DNA of 64,000 bases. Source: Apus apus (Eukaryota; Chordata; Aves; Apodiformes; Apodidae). The position numbers were made by a program, and so were the translations under genes. Position 1 is the first letter of the stretch, and each line of letters starts with the position of its first letter. The notes under the pieces are model-generated. The model did not search any database. It worked only from the letters and a program-made list of their open reading frames with translations, and was not told the origin of the DNA. The stretch spans positions 18,571,780 to 18,635,779 of the forward strand of contig NC_067291.1 in assembly GCF_020740795.1 (NCBI RefSeq), read 5' to 3'. Positions 1 through 13,372 of the stretch are shown one piece after another.

Positions 1-3000
1 GAGAAAAACCAGGGGAGTGCTACATCTAGAAAAAATAAGATTATTGTAGCCCATCAAACACGGTTTCCGGCTTTAAGGATTAGAGCTGTGTCACGGTGAG
101 AGCCAGGGAAAACAGCAGGTTGTTCCTTAGCTTGCACCTTGTAACATTTTACTGTTTACTTGCACTTATTTTAGTCTTATTTCCTTTCTGAAAGCCTACC
201 TCAGCCCTTCTCTGCCTACCCCACCACAGGCCCAGCTCTAAGGTTAAGCATGTTTAAGGTTCACATTGTCCTCACACTGCCTAAGAGGAGACAGTTTCTT
301 CAGCAACTGCAAGTGACTGCTTCTCCTCCACACTCAGCACTTCTAACCTCAACTTCTACCACTGTGTTGACCCTCTGCAGAGGTAAGCACCTGTGGGAAC
401 AGCTCCCTGATTTACACAGGCAGCTGGACTCACCCTCATGTCAAGAAACTGGTTCACTTGGAGCAGCAGTTACAAAAGGAGCAACATCTGCTCCATAACC
501 GCTCAGCAGAGCATTGCACAAGAGCAGTTCCTTTAGCCAGCCCGATATTGCAAATGCCAAAGGAATTTGGTTCCTTCGTATCTCTACTCACGGGACCTCT
601 GTTTAGAATATTTGAAATTATTTGGACTCCACCACACTAATAAGACCCCCCCAGGGTTTCACTCTGGTTCTCGTACTTTTGCCACCTTTCACCTTCAGGA
701 GATTATTCCCCATTCCTCCACTTCACTCCCCAGTGACTGCAAAGAGTCTCATCTGCACCCCTGCTAGCTCAGCTCCCCCCCAGCTTTATTAAAAAACCAT
801 CCTCAATGACTGCTCTGGACCATGGTTCAGAAAGGTTGATGGAGAACTGCAGGTTTGTCTCTGCAGGGCTTTTTGCTTCCAGCTCAATTCATTGGCTCTT
901 TTATGCCCTCTGGGAACTGCAACAGAAAATGCTGATTATTTTTGCAATTTCTACCTGTGACTTTTCTGCATCTAACTGGTAGGCAGGGGTCATTTCCTGA
1001 ACCTGATCTGGAAAAAGGCTGATTCCAGCAGAAAATCTGGTTCTCCCTCTCCCTCTTGAAAACAAGTCTGCTCCTGCCTTCCCTCACTTGAGCCCTGACA
1101 GTGGAATTTTAATTGAAGTGACTGGTGAAAGAGGGGAGAGAAGGTGTGGTTTGGCTGCAGGACACAGAATCAGGACCTCTTACACTCTACACCTTGCCCT
1201 GACGGTACCTTCTCCTGTGCCCTGGGGATAACCCTGTGCCATGTGGGAAGAGATGTCATTCCACAGGGTGGAAGGATCATGGGAAAGGCTTGGAAAATAC
1301 TTCGATGCTGAAGGACAAAATTCTAGACCCAAGGTAACAGTTCCCTCAAAGTACTGAGAAATCAGGTTCTCCCAAGTTTCCCTGAAAGTAAGGTCAAAAC
1401 GACACTTCTTTAAGCCTGCTCAAGAAAGACATCCAGCCTAAAACTAAGTTGAAAAGTAACTTCTCACCCTCTTGTGAAAGAGGCCACAAAAAGCCTAAAT
1501 TAATCTTCAAAGCCCAAACAGAACTTCAACCAGAAATACTCCCCAGAGAGGATAGCAAGTACAGGCACGTGTTCACCAGACAGAGCTGGGCACTGACACC
1601 AGTGCCTGGGCAGGGCAAAGCTGCTGCTCTCCAGGGACAGGGACTTGGTCATGGAACATACCATGAACCTGCTCCAAGTCACCTTTTGCCACACTCAGCT
1701 ACCAGATTTCAATATTTATCCAGGCTAATGGAGCAGAAGGGAAAGTCAACGTCAAAGCAAAAGAGCTTAACATGAAGCGGGGCACAGCCCTCGTGTGCTC
1801 TTCCTTTATCCCATGAGACCTAGCTCATGGGAATTTGATGAAAAGTTATTTTTCCACCCAAGCTCTACTTGGAGTCAAGAAGCCAGCAGTGACAACATCA
1901 GAATGCTATTTGGGAATGGAACTGAAGAGCTGTCTGATAGTTTTGTGGGGTTAAAAAAAACCAAAACAACATAGAAAACCAACCACAGGAACCTTAAGGC
2001 AAACCTTAAGATGTCTGAAAGTCAAAGGAGACAAACGTCAGATTCAGAACTCACCAGGACTGTCAGCTTACAGAGCCTCCTCACTCCCTACCCTACACTG
2101 CAAAAGATGAGTGTGCATTTCCGGGCAGGCCTGGGTTCAGCAAAGTCTCTTTGTGAAATGAGCACGAGGACATGTGCAGGAGAAAAAATTACTGAGGGGG
2201 GATGGTAAGATGGGGAAATTAATCCAGAGGCTGCAATGAAGTTCAAAAGCTTCAGGAAGTCAGGGGTTTTTTTCAGTTAAGTGTCCTATGAAGGACGGAT
2301 GTCCCTCTGTGCTGGTGCATACACTGTCTTTCAAGCCAGATCTGTCTCTGAAGCAGAAATTCAACACACTTTCCCCCAGAGAAAGTTCTATTGTCCTCCA
2401 TTCACGTTGTCAAATTCAGACATTTAATTCAAAGTGTGAAACAGAAGGATCCTAGTCGTGCTTTTAAAGGGAAAATTTCCAGGCTACTCCTCCATCACAT
2501 AACTAACACCAGCTTTTCTCAGGGCAGGACACAGCACAGCTCCCTATCCTCAAAAGGGAGGCAACACATAAACAACATATCACTGTACATCACAGCCCCA
2601 GAGCCTGCAGACCTCCAACAGTAACCAGTGCTAACAGTCTGAGGCACCTCAGCAGATGTATAGCCAAGCAGCTATAAAAGAGCCTTTGTGCTGGCTGCAC
2701 AGAAACAAGGCATTTTCTGTATGGGAGAGGGCCCTGACCACCTAGCAGAATAAACCAGGTTATACATTTCACACTTCCCCTGCACCAGGAACCACCAGGG
2801 CAGATGGCACAAAGCAGACACCGTGGGCTGGAGAAACGACCTGTTTGCTTTTGCAGAGCCGCACAAGGATCTGGAGGAGCCACGTTACAACCAGAGGAAG
2901 ATGACATTGCCCTCACCTTCTATCCTCCTTGCCTGCAACCCCCAGCGTCAGGACTGCACTGCTCAACAGACATCTGAGCAGACCTGAAATTCAGCAGAGA

Positions 3001-6000
3001 CTTGCCCCTGTTGTGATGTCCATGCAAAAGATCAGCACAAATACTTCTGATTCCAGAGCTCCAGACAAAGGCTTTTCATCCTAATCCTTAGACACCCAGC
3101 TCCCACTTTATACATTTTTAAATCTCCTTTTCACCTTCACCCTAGTGTCCAGCTCTGAAATTAGGCTAATTCTTTAAGGCTGCAGTAGCTGTGGTGCTAT
3201 TTTTGGCCCAGAAGAGATAAGGAACCACATGGACAGTTCCTCCTCAGCACAAGCACACGCGGCAGTGATGATACCACTGGCAAACTTCAGGATTTGGCCA
3301 AACACGTTAATCCACAGGATCAGATGAGGCTTCCAGTTGGGCCCAGTAAAGTGCAGCAATAAGGCAGAGTGCAACTGCACAAGGCTCTGACAACAAGACC
3401 ACCACATGTTACAACTCGAAGGAGTCACGGGGCAGGGGGGGAAAGATGTTTTGAAAAAGTCAAAGAAAAACTGCTTTGTCCAAAAGCTGGAAAAGTCACA
3501 ACTTGCAAACATTCCCAGGGAAGCAAAAGCCCTGCTGCTTTATGAAGATTAAATTTTCTATTGTCTCTTATTGTTGGTTATGGGTTGGTTTTTTTTAAAT
3601 AAAGTTCCCCTTGGCCAAAGATGTTAGGAAGTGTCTTCAATAGGAGAAGGATATAAAATCAAATACATAAGTAATCTGTGATAAGGTTAAACAAACAAGG
3701 TAAGACAAGGTCAGGGTAAGGTTTAATGACAAATCATTTGTGATAAGGTTAAGTAAATGTCTCTTTTGTCAGAACAGCAAAGATACACATGCAAGGGAAG
3801 AATATTTTTTGCTGACCTGGACAAAAAACATGAGAGGTGTATGTTCAGGAGTCACTCTAGCAGGACAAGATTGCTTTTTAGTGAAGCATCTGGTCTGAAG
3901 GCTGTATGAAACCATTAAAAAAATTGGGTCAGGCGTTTAACCCATTCTGCACCCATATACTGAGGGGGACTGAGAGATTTATAAACACCACAGACCTAAA
4001 ATACAGATGGTTTCCCATCAAGTACTTACACAGAATTACACATAATGCTAAGTCTCAACACCCCCTAAGAACTTCCTTAGTCCTTACTGAGGACAAGGAA
4101 CATTTATATTCACGCAGATGCTGAGGATTGAGCTCTTGCTATCCCTTGGGCAAACATTTTCTCTTGCTCTAAGACAGTAACACTTATTAAAAAGTACGGT
4201 TACAAAGGATTAAGGCAGCTCAGTTAATGCAAACTAGCACTCTCTCCTGCATTCCTCACTAATACAGTGGTGACATAACCAGCCAAAACATGTAGCTTTA
4301 ATTCAAATAAGGTTTAAAGAACTTACTGCCAAGTAATTACACCCATTGAAGGCCTATGAGCAGAAGAACCTTCATTAACACTCCACTGCTGTTCTCAGAG
4401 CACTTTTCTAACTAATTGCACCAATCTGAAGTGGCAACCATGAACAAGAGCAGGCAACACGTTTTCATGAACAAACTTGTGCTTGCCTTTCAGAAAGCAC
4501 ACTGACACGAGGCCTAAGCATGGGCAAGAGGACATCAGGCAAGGAAGCTGCAGCCAAACACTGGCTGCCTGCTCAGAGAGGCTGGGGCAAGCGGAAGGTA
4601 GGTGAGTTTTCTGAGAAGGTGCTTCTCTTTATTGAAGCAGGATGAAGGTGACAGTAACACTTCTGGAATTGCAAGCAGCTTCCTATTACCCTTTTTCTCC
4701 TTTCTAATGGACTACTGGTTGAGTCTAAACTATGGGCTTCCATTTATTTCATTGCTAATCCTAGCCTTTAAGAACCTGTACTTAATCCACAAAGAGTGCC
4801 GGATGCTTCTGAAGGCTGCTTCCAAGAACAAAAATACTGCGCTCAGCTGGAGCTCCCTAAAGCCATTCAGTATGAAGGATTAAACCCAGAGACTTGGATG
4901 GAGCTTAGTTCCAGTGGGCATGACCCTACCTGTGCCATCTTCATTACACAAGAACATGTCGTGCCTTTTCCTAAACCTCCTTCTAAGCTAATGACTCTCA
5001 AGCACTGGCTCTAGGAGCCTCAGCTCACAGCTCTGCAGAAACACTTAGAGCTCCCATCCTGTACCAACTTGTGCTCTCAGCTATAAAACAGAAGAGATGC
5101 TAAATGAAGCATTTTGCTCTACCCTACCAATGCTCCCAGGACATCAGGCCACCAAGCCCAGAAGCTGATGGCTGGCAGCCCTGGGAGCAAGTCCCTGTCA
5201 GCAGCACAGGTAGAAGAAGGGTGCTAGGCAGGCTGCAAGGCTGGCTGTGAAGCAGGAAAACTGCTGGGATGCTTGGAAAGGAGAGCTCACTGCAGTGGTG
5301 TTCCTCTTATCAGCAACTCTCCACACCAGGGTCCAACACTGCAGAGTGCATAAAGTATCAATGGATAAAGGGATATTTCCTATTAAAATTGCCTTAGAAC
5401 TACTTTCGGTCCCTAACAACAACTGAAATCACATGCAGGCTTTGACTTTTAAGGAAGTAACCATTAGAACAGGAGCTGCAAGCAACCGGCCTGAAGTTCA
5501 ATTGTTTTCCAAGAATTCCACTGATAAAAGTAAGTCAAAACTTTTACTTTATTCCTGTAACAGCATTTTGAACTTGCTCAAAACACATCTGAAGGAACCA
5601 CTGACAACTAACTTACTTTCACTGAAGACATCAGCAAAAATTCACTTTTATGTAAGAAATTAACCAGAAATAACCAGAATTTGACTCTCAGTTCTGCAAG
5701 GATTCCCAAACACACTTTCGGTCTGAAACTTCAGTATTTAAGAAAGCAAAAGCAGTTAGTTCCCCAAACCCTTCCAATTATGTTCCCAACTTCTTTGTGA
5801 CACATAAAGGTCATTTTGGTCCAGGCATGCAGGAAAATAATCCCCACCCTTCAGGCAATCAGGATTTCTGGCAAGATTTTAAGAGGTCTCCAGCTGATAA
5901 CCATGAAAGTTCACACCACCAGGAGTCCAGATAAGCTTTTAACACAGGAAATTAGTGCTAAAATGTTTTAAGCATTGTAAGGATCAATTAAGGACGATGC

Positions 6001-9000
6001 AACAGTCTAGCAAAGTAGAACTAAATTCTCTGTTCCAAATCTGATGGTTTTAGAACACAAAACAGCAGCAGCAGCTCTTCAGCCAGGAGGTGTCTACAGG
6101 AAATGAGGTTAGACAAATCCCAGACAATTAATCCTTCATGCAGTCAGATTCCATCCTCACACCATCCACAGAACCACCAGATAACACTGCAGAGCCCCAA
6201 GTTAAACTGCTACTTGCCTGCTGCAAGGACTGGGCACTGCAGGTTGTCAACCTGCATCTCCCCTGCTCATTCACGAGCAATGGTTCTGCCACCACAGCCT
6301 GAAAAGCCAAGCTCCTTACTGACATCCACTAAGTGCACTTGGGAAGACTCAACACACACAATTCTCATTAGTTATTGGAGCTGCAAGCTATAAAAAAAGA
6401 AACCCAGCAGCACACTGGATGTCACCTTTTGCCTTGTCAGCACCTAGAGACCATACAGCCCATCAAGGACAGTGACTTTAGGAGTAGGCAACTGGGAAGC
6501 AAAAGAGGAATTGGCAGTTCTGGGCTAGGTGAGGAGTCATCTGGTGTTAACAGCTCTTTTCAGCAGTATCTCCCAGCAGACCAGTGACTGCAGACAGTCC
6601 AGAGTAACTCTGGATATTGATCTGTGCTCACTCAAAGTTCAAAAGAAAATTATGCTTAACACTAGTTTTATTTTTTTTATAAAAGTAACAGATACTACAT
6701 CAAAACTCATCATATCCATCCTTTTGTTTCTTCTCTGCAATAATGCAACTGTTTTTATCTTAAAAATCCAAATACTTCTCAAAACACCATACTCAAGCAT
6801 AACGCAGCTAGCACTGAAAGCATTTGAGCTGCTCTCCCTTGGGTGACCTCAGCTAGTTTATATTAAGCCCCTTCCCCACATCAGCACTTCATTTCTATTT
6901 CCCAACACCAAACGAGTCTGGCTTTTCTCTCCCATGCTTACAGGCTCTGACACCATCCTGCTGCTGGCACTTTAAACTATGCCCAAAAGTTGACTTTAAT
7001 AGATTGAGGGGAGAAAAGCAAATATTCTCTCCAAATTTACACAATTAACCCTCCACCCCAAAACATCCAGGTCACAGTTAACTCTCCACATATAGATCAG
7101 CTAAAACCTCCCATAACAACAGCCCCTGTTGAAGATACTTGATGTTCACTTCAGCTGAGAAAGATAATTTCTCTTTTTCTTTTTTTTTTTTTTACTGTCT
7201 GGTCATATGGGACATTTCATAGAGATTCTGTTTATACAGAGGTAGCCATGAAGGTGGGTTGCTCTATTGTCCCACCCTTGTCTTTTATACGCAAAGGTAA
7301 GCACTACATAAAATTAAAAAGGGAATTTGCCAACTCAAAGTTTGGTCAGACATAACTGACTCAGGAGATAACTGACTACACAGTTATTACTGGGTTTTAT
7401 ATTGACTAGGTTTGGAATTTAACTGTGTCCTTCCAAGGTCTCCAGTCAGGTGGGATTCACCTACAAGAGGCAGCTCTGATCACAGCACAGCATCATGTCC
7501 TCCAGGGACAGAGTCTCACAGCTCCAGCAAGACGTAAAGTAAGACTCCACCCTGCAAAAGAGGAACAGCTTTTGTCTCAGTTCAGAAGGGAAAAACACAT
7601 TAGAAAGCTTCTGGTCTCAGACTCACCTCCCCCTGCCTATCCCTATTCCTGCTCAACAGAACCAACTCAAATCCTCCAGTCCTCTGTCTCAATTAAGAAA
7701 CTGGGATGATGAGCTATTTTATTAGAGCTCTTTGTCCTGCCATGCAATGAAGGATTAGCCTTTCCTGACTTGTCCTCAAGATAACAACTAATCCTGATGG
7801 CTCCCTAAACTCAACAGGCTGCACGGATCATAATTTCTAACCACTGCACTTTGAGACAACAACAGGGAAAAAAGCAATAGTTCTGCTTGCTGGATTCATG
7901 GATGAAGCTTCCTTAGAGTCCTCACAACCCCACCAATGTCCCCCTTTCAGCAGCCCTCCCTTGGCTTGGGCTTTAGATCAAGTCATCCAGCTAACTAGGG
8001 AAAAATTAATTGTGTGCTCACAAAAACTAGGTCAGTTGCAGTGTCTCTACAGCCTGGAAATGCATCTATGTGTAAGCACAAATCACGCAGCCTTCCTCTT
8101 CTAAAATGATGGCCAGCAGAAAATCAGCAAGATCCAGACTCAAGTGACTTGGGGACAACATTTGGCGCTATATACAAAGTGGTTCTTGAACAAACAAAAA
8201 CCCTTTAACAACCTGAGTTCAAAAGTCAATCAGAAAAGACTTAGTGATGTCAAGTTATTTTTCCTTCTCTGAAGTGTTTGGTTCTCAAATGTTTAATTAT
8301 TTTCTGAAGTGAAAGATCTAGGTGAAAAGAGACTTGGGTGCAGATCTGAGATCTCTGTCTCCTATTCTAAACCCTCCAACCCCACACCTTGGTTTCACAA
8401 ACCAAAACTGCAGCTTTCACTCTCTCCTTTGACCTCTATGCCCTCCTCCTCAGCAAACACTGCTACTAAAATTAGACCACAGTGGTCACGCTGCACTGCC
8501 TCCCCACTGTTGTCACAGACTCTCTGTCACAACAGTCACGTATTTTACTCTTACGCTGAGCCCCATGCATCACCTTCCCTGCCCAGATAATGCTCTTCTC
8601 TAGTCTTTCCCACGTGTCCTCTGACAAAATACTATTCCTCATTACCTTCATGAAGGTTAATCTCCATCCACCCCCAGAGCGGATGGGCCCACCCACTTCC
8701 AACTTACTCTGAAGCCAACAAGACATCTCTGAAGTGTTTCAAAGATAAAATTTTGTGCTTAAGAAAAGATGATTTATAAACATTCACCATAAGACACCAG
8801 CCATGCTTGCATCCTCCCTCTTATACACATGCACACAATTTCTATTCTAAGTTTCTTGAATGAAGACATGCAACAGGCTACACACACAAAACGAGATACA
8901 AACATCGCCTACTGTCAGGGTTTGCCAAGTTTCTAAGCTTTGAAGCTGGGACAATATTAAGAGTGTCTGATTTCAGAAGTGTAGCTGGATGCTCCCACCA

Positions 9001-12000
9001 CAAAGACATGTTGAGTCGCACATTTGCTGCCTGGAGTGCAAGTTCTTTCACAGAGGATAAAGCAAGGGAGCTTCACATTACCAGTTACAGTAGCATCTCT
9101 CCCCAGTATTTCAGCTCCAATCAATCACTGCAGGATTTTTATATATATATTTTTTTTTTTTTTTACTTCTGGCTGTCTTACAGAAAACAATAAACTTCAA
9201 TTTTGCCCATGGGAGAGTTGACTGCAGACATGATAAGTTCAGGCACTGCTGAGGTCCTGGGCAGATCTAACATGCACTTTAAGGGCTTTCCTAACTTCAG
9301 CGAATTTCAGAGTAGCAATTATCTTCAATTACTCCAGATGAAAGACCACACAAAATGTTAATTCAAATCCCCTCAGTCCCAGAAGCCCCCTGCTAGTCAC
9401 CACTGCCCTACTTTTTCCTCTTGTCAACGTCCAAGAGATTGGACCCACTCTTACTTGATGTTCATGTTACCTGATGTGATTGTTCCCTTTGTCACAGCTT
9501 CTTTTTCCATGTATATTATAAAAAATCCCATCACACTTCAGGACATTAAAAAGTACTTGTTGCTGGTCTGAAGGAAAGCACAGCCCTCTCCACATAGACA
9601 CACTCACTGCTTCTTACCAATTTCTTCCACTATTTCAGTCAGAACAGAAGAAAAACAGACAAAACATCTGGGCATTTGCACCAGCAGTCTGAGGCAGCAT
9701 GAGGTCCTCCAGTGGATCCAGTGTTGCTATTGGACTGTAGGACATGAAGCAGTATCACCTGAAAGCAATGTGTGCCAGAAGGGGTTTACTGCTGAAGAAA
9801 TTAATGGGATATGTATTAGAACTGTCCCGGCTGCTAGTAGCTACCAGCAGCTTTTATTAAAGTTACCAGTGGTCTTAAGATGAGGGTAAACACAAATTAG
9901 AACAATACTCAGCAGCAGCTAAAAAACAAGGCTGAAACAACACTAAGCTACAGAGCGATGGCTTCGTAACTCAGATGCATTTAAAGGAAACATTAGACTG
10001 AAAATGAAAATTGAGATCAACAGTACGATGGAATCGTTTACATCACAAATGAGACTGCTTGTCATCACAGCCAAAACCTTTCTCAGTCTGAATAACCAAG
10101 ACCACACCTGGCACCACACGGCAGTGCAGGAAAAAAAACAACCTAGCGTGTCTCTGAGATCCACGTAAGACAAATGAGAGGAACCACTGGTGGGAGGAAA
10201 CAAGAGAAGGAAGGAGACTTTAATACGTAAACATTTTCTGAGAAAAACACCCATCAGTGTGTCAGAAGCACAAAATACCAATACTCACTAGAAATGCAGA
10301 ATCACTTCCTAGCAAGTTGACTACAAGCCTTTTGTCCTCTTCATGAGAAGGACTGAAGTCTGCAAGGTTTCATAAACTGTCCAGCTCCCATCTGTACCCT
10401 TCAGAGGTTTCACAGCTTCTCTTTTCATGATTTTTTTTCTTCCAATTTACTGCATAAAATCCACAGCTTTGGCTGCTCCACCCTATAGAGGACTGAGTTT
10501 TACAGCTATTTGTCAAATAGCAGTAAGTGTCTTGGTTTTGTTTGTACAATGCTGATGATCCTTGCCATAAAGAACTTACTCTTTGAGATACATGTCTCAT
10601 CTGTGACTCACTTGACCTGTCTCAAGTAAGGCAACAGCTACAAGCCTGGTCACAGGTGCTCAAAACCCATCCTGGGCTGCAAACTACTCCTGAAGCAGCA
10701 GCCTGGGTACATCAGACAAAGCTATTCGGAGCCCAGGGAGCTTCAGTTCTCCTCGAGCTTGCACACACTGCTGGGGTGAGATGAAACAGGAAGTCCAAAG
10801 AATCATGGTGTCAATTCTTTTACTGTATTTGCTGAAAAGCTCCTGACAGCAGGAAGAGCATGAACAAATCTTTGCAAGTCTTGAAATGGGCAATAACCGG
10901 TGCCACTAATGAAGTGGTCTGAGAGGCACTGCAGAGAGCAGCAAAGTGACTGAAAGACAGGAAGGCGGGGGGGGAAAAGGGTTTTGAGACAGACTGCTGT
11001 GAGCAGAAAAAAACACAGACCCAGGCCTGGAGATGCATTTGGGCACAACACCAGAGCAAGAGCCAAGGAAGACGAGCAGCACAGTAAAGACATTGTGGGA
11101 TCCTAATATCAGAGAAAAGGGGCAGTGACAGTCATGGAGATGAGTAAAACGACTCTGGGCACAGAGCCCACCACAAGAACAGTGCAGGGAAAAAAAACCA
11201 CCCGCACTGAGGTCTGGCAGGGCTTCCATGTGAGACGCTAAGAATGAAAACCAAAGAGCTGGGGGTGATGTAATCAAAGACCTGGGCTCCTCGTTCCTGC
11301 TGCTGCTTGAGACTCTCCAGAATAGGAAGTACAGGAACCCAAGGAGAAGTCTGAGGTGTGGATTTTCTGAGGCCGGAGCCATTTTGTTTGCTGAGCCTCG
11401 TGCTGTTGCTCCTTCCCTTTCAACAGGAATCGTGAAGAATGTGGTGGCTGTGCCCCAGCAGACCAGGCACAGATAAACCTTCTGCTCTGACAGAAGCTCT
11501 CTGAAACACAACGCTTTACATTTCACTTACAGTGGCCTGTTACTTGACGTTCATGAACGTACAAGACATGGAAAATGTCACTTTTACAACAAGCTTTCCT
11601 AACATAGATGTTACAACAGCTGTGTTATTTCACACAGCTATTGCTTTATCTTAAATAAAATACCAGGCACATTTAATCTATTTGTCTGGGCAATGAGAGG
11701 GCAAGATCACGAAAAAAAAGAAAAAAAGAAAAAAATGACAGGTTTTTAAATTGAAAAGCTTCAACTAAATGAGAGTGGATCTATTCCTTGCAGAAGCCAA
11801 AACTCTTCCCTTGCTCCAAAACAGCTGATTCTTAACATCTCACACTCGGGTTACTTCTGAACATCTTGCAGTGTATATACACTTCACACAAACCATTTTT
11901 AAGTGCCTCACTTGGGAGAATGCAGCACCACAGATAACTTAACAGAATCTGATCCAACAAAACTGATTTTGAGAAAAGCCCAATCTAATTCTGTTGGACA

Positions 12001-12876
12001 GCATTCCTAGGGCAGTTGTGTGCTATCGTTACCTATTTCAAGCAAAAATGTAATCATATTGAATTAAGGTGCTTGCCAGTTTCAGTAGGACCAAAATTCT
12101 GACCTTCAGTAAGTTATCAAATGCCACATGGCATTTGATACAACCAAAAAGTTGTATCAAACACACCAAAAGTTATCTCAACTCAGAAAGTCTAGAGTAA
12201 AAATTTTATGCTGCTGAAAACTGTGGGAAAAGTTACTGATTCCTTATGAAGGGCCAACCACGATGCTGGCAATACATAAACTAGCTCTAGATCTGTAAAC
12301 AGGGAATGTGGAGAGCCACTGTTAGTCCAGAAAGTCTTTATGCACAAAAGATATGAATGAATTACTGCAGCTGGAAAACTCACTCCCTTTCCTCAGAGGC
12401 TTTCCCGCCACTGAACTGTGGACTGAAACAAAGCAACAGTTTTTGGGGACACAAATTCAGTATCAAACGTTTAACCCAAGTTTTTGCTGGTGAAAGAGCA
12501 GGTCAGCAGCAGTATCTGTCATCATCCGTGACCACAGCTCCACATCACATGGGCAGAGGAACCTCCCTCTTTACCACATCTCATAAAAGGACAAACCAAC
12601 AGTTGCATACAAGTCATACGTGTTTGTGGAAAAACACAAACTGTTCACCCTCTCTTTTGCTCTCAATTTCTCTCTTATTTCTAAGACAGACCCACCAGCA
12701 TTTTTTCTGGTATTAGAGGAGAAACTGCAGCTCAAGCCCAGCAGGTGTTTTCAGTCAGACAGTCCATAACACCCACCACTCACTTCAAAGAGCCCGGGCA
12801 GAAGAAGCACCCTCTCCCACCCTCTCCTCCACCTGGCCCACAACACACACCTCATCCTCCATGCCCTCGTCCTTAC
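1..12876 (-). other. CHSY1 intron 2, partial (no gene recognised)
   Basis: Noncoding stretch 3' of CHSY1 exon 2 on the minus strand. I found no exon-like frame with flanking splice sites and no homology I recognise. The longest open frame (10906-11526, minus, 206 codons) looks like chance. Notable content: an 8-9 bp-arm hairpin at 1809-1832, T-tracts at about 7180-7193 and 9141-9164, an A-rich tract at about 11711-11737, and overlapping inverted repeats at 12115-12161. No clear LINE copy was noticed. Confidence 0.8.
12115..12161. repeat. Two overlapping perfect inverted repeats
   Basis: Arms TATCAAATGCC (12115-12125) and GGCATTTGATA (12130-12140) with a 4-nt loop; arms TTTGATACAAC (12134-12144) and GTTGTATCAAA (12151-12161) with a 6-nt loop. 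They share TTTGATA, so only one hairpin can form at a time. Confidence 0.85.
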
Positions 12877-13372
12877 CTCGTAGGACCACACGCACTGCAC
12901 TCCCGCAAACCTCCGTACACATCTTCCCACTTCCACGTCCTCATGGGTGGTGTACATCTCTCGCAGGCACTCGCCAATGTGGGGCACCATTCTCCGCAGG
13001 ACTTCCCGGCTCATGATCACTCCTGGTCCCCCCATGCAGAAGTTCTCGCCTGGTTCCAGCGCCAGCTTCCCCATCTCCTCTGTGGTGCCCAGGCCAGTCT
13101 GCCCAAGAAAGAGGGGCTCGCTGCTGTTCAAGCTCCTGAGGAAGTTCTCCAGTTTGTCCCCTTTGATGTAAACATCGTCATCAGCTCTCATAAACCATTC
13201 GTATTTGTCCAAGTAGTGGTCATGCATGTATTTCAGCATCATGAAGGATTTCTTCTGGGGGGGGTAGGAGTCATCTACACCTGGAAGCGGCACGATGGGG
13301 ATGGGAATGGACGTGTCTGAACCCTCGCTGGAGAAGAATTCAACCTTGCCAGGAATGGTTTTGGACCATGTT
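12877..13372 (-). CDS. CHSY1: CHSY1 coding exon 2
   Basis: 496 nt: completes Arg89, then 165 codons from TWSKTIPGK to QCVWSYE. Acceptor TCTAG before 13372, donor GTAAGG after 12877. It contains the RADDDVYIKGD metal-binding segment, an N-glycosylation sequon in LNSSEP, and the EDVEVGRCVRRFAGVQC block, all hallmarks of the chondroitin synthase N-terminal domain. The open frame antisense to it (about 12745-13320, plus strand) is a shadow. Confidence 0.97.

Noticed and set aside
10906-11526. 206-codon open frame in CHSY1 intron 2 (minus)
   Set aside because: No recognisable domain, no splice context or promoter, composition like random intron translation; treated as chance.
1-12876. Search for CHSY1 exon 3
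   Set aside because: The large final exon should give an open frame of over 500 codons on the minus strand; none exists, so it lies outside the window.
12745-13320. 191-codon plus-strand frame
   Set aside because: Exact antisense shadow of CHSY1 exon 2.
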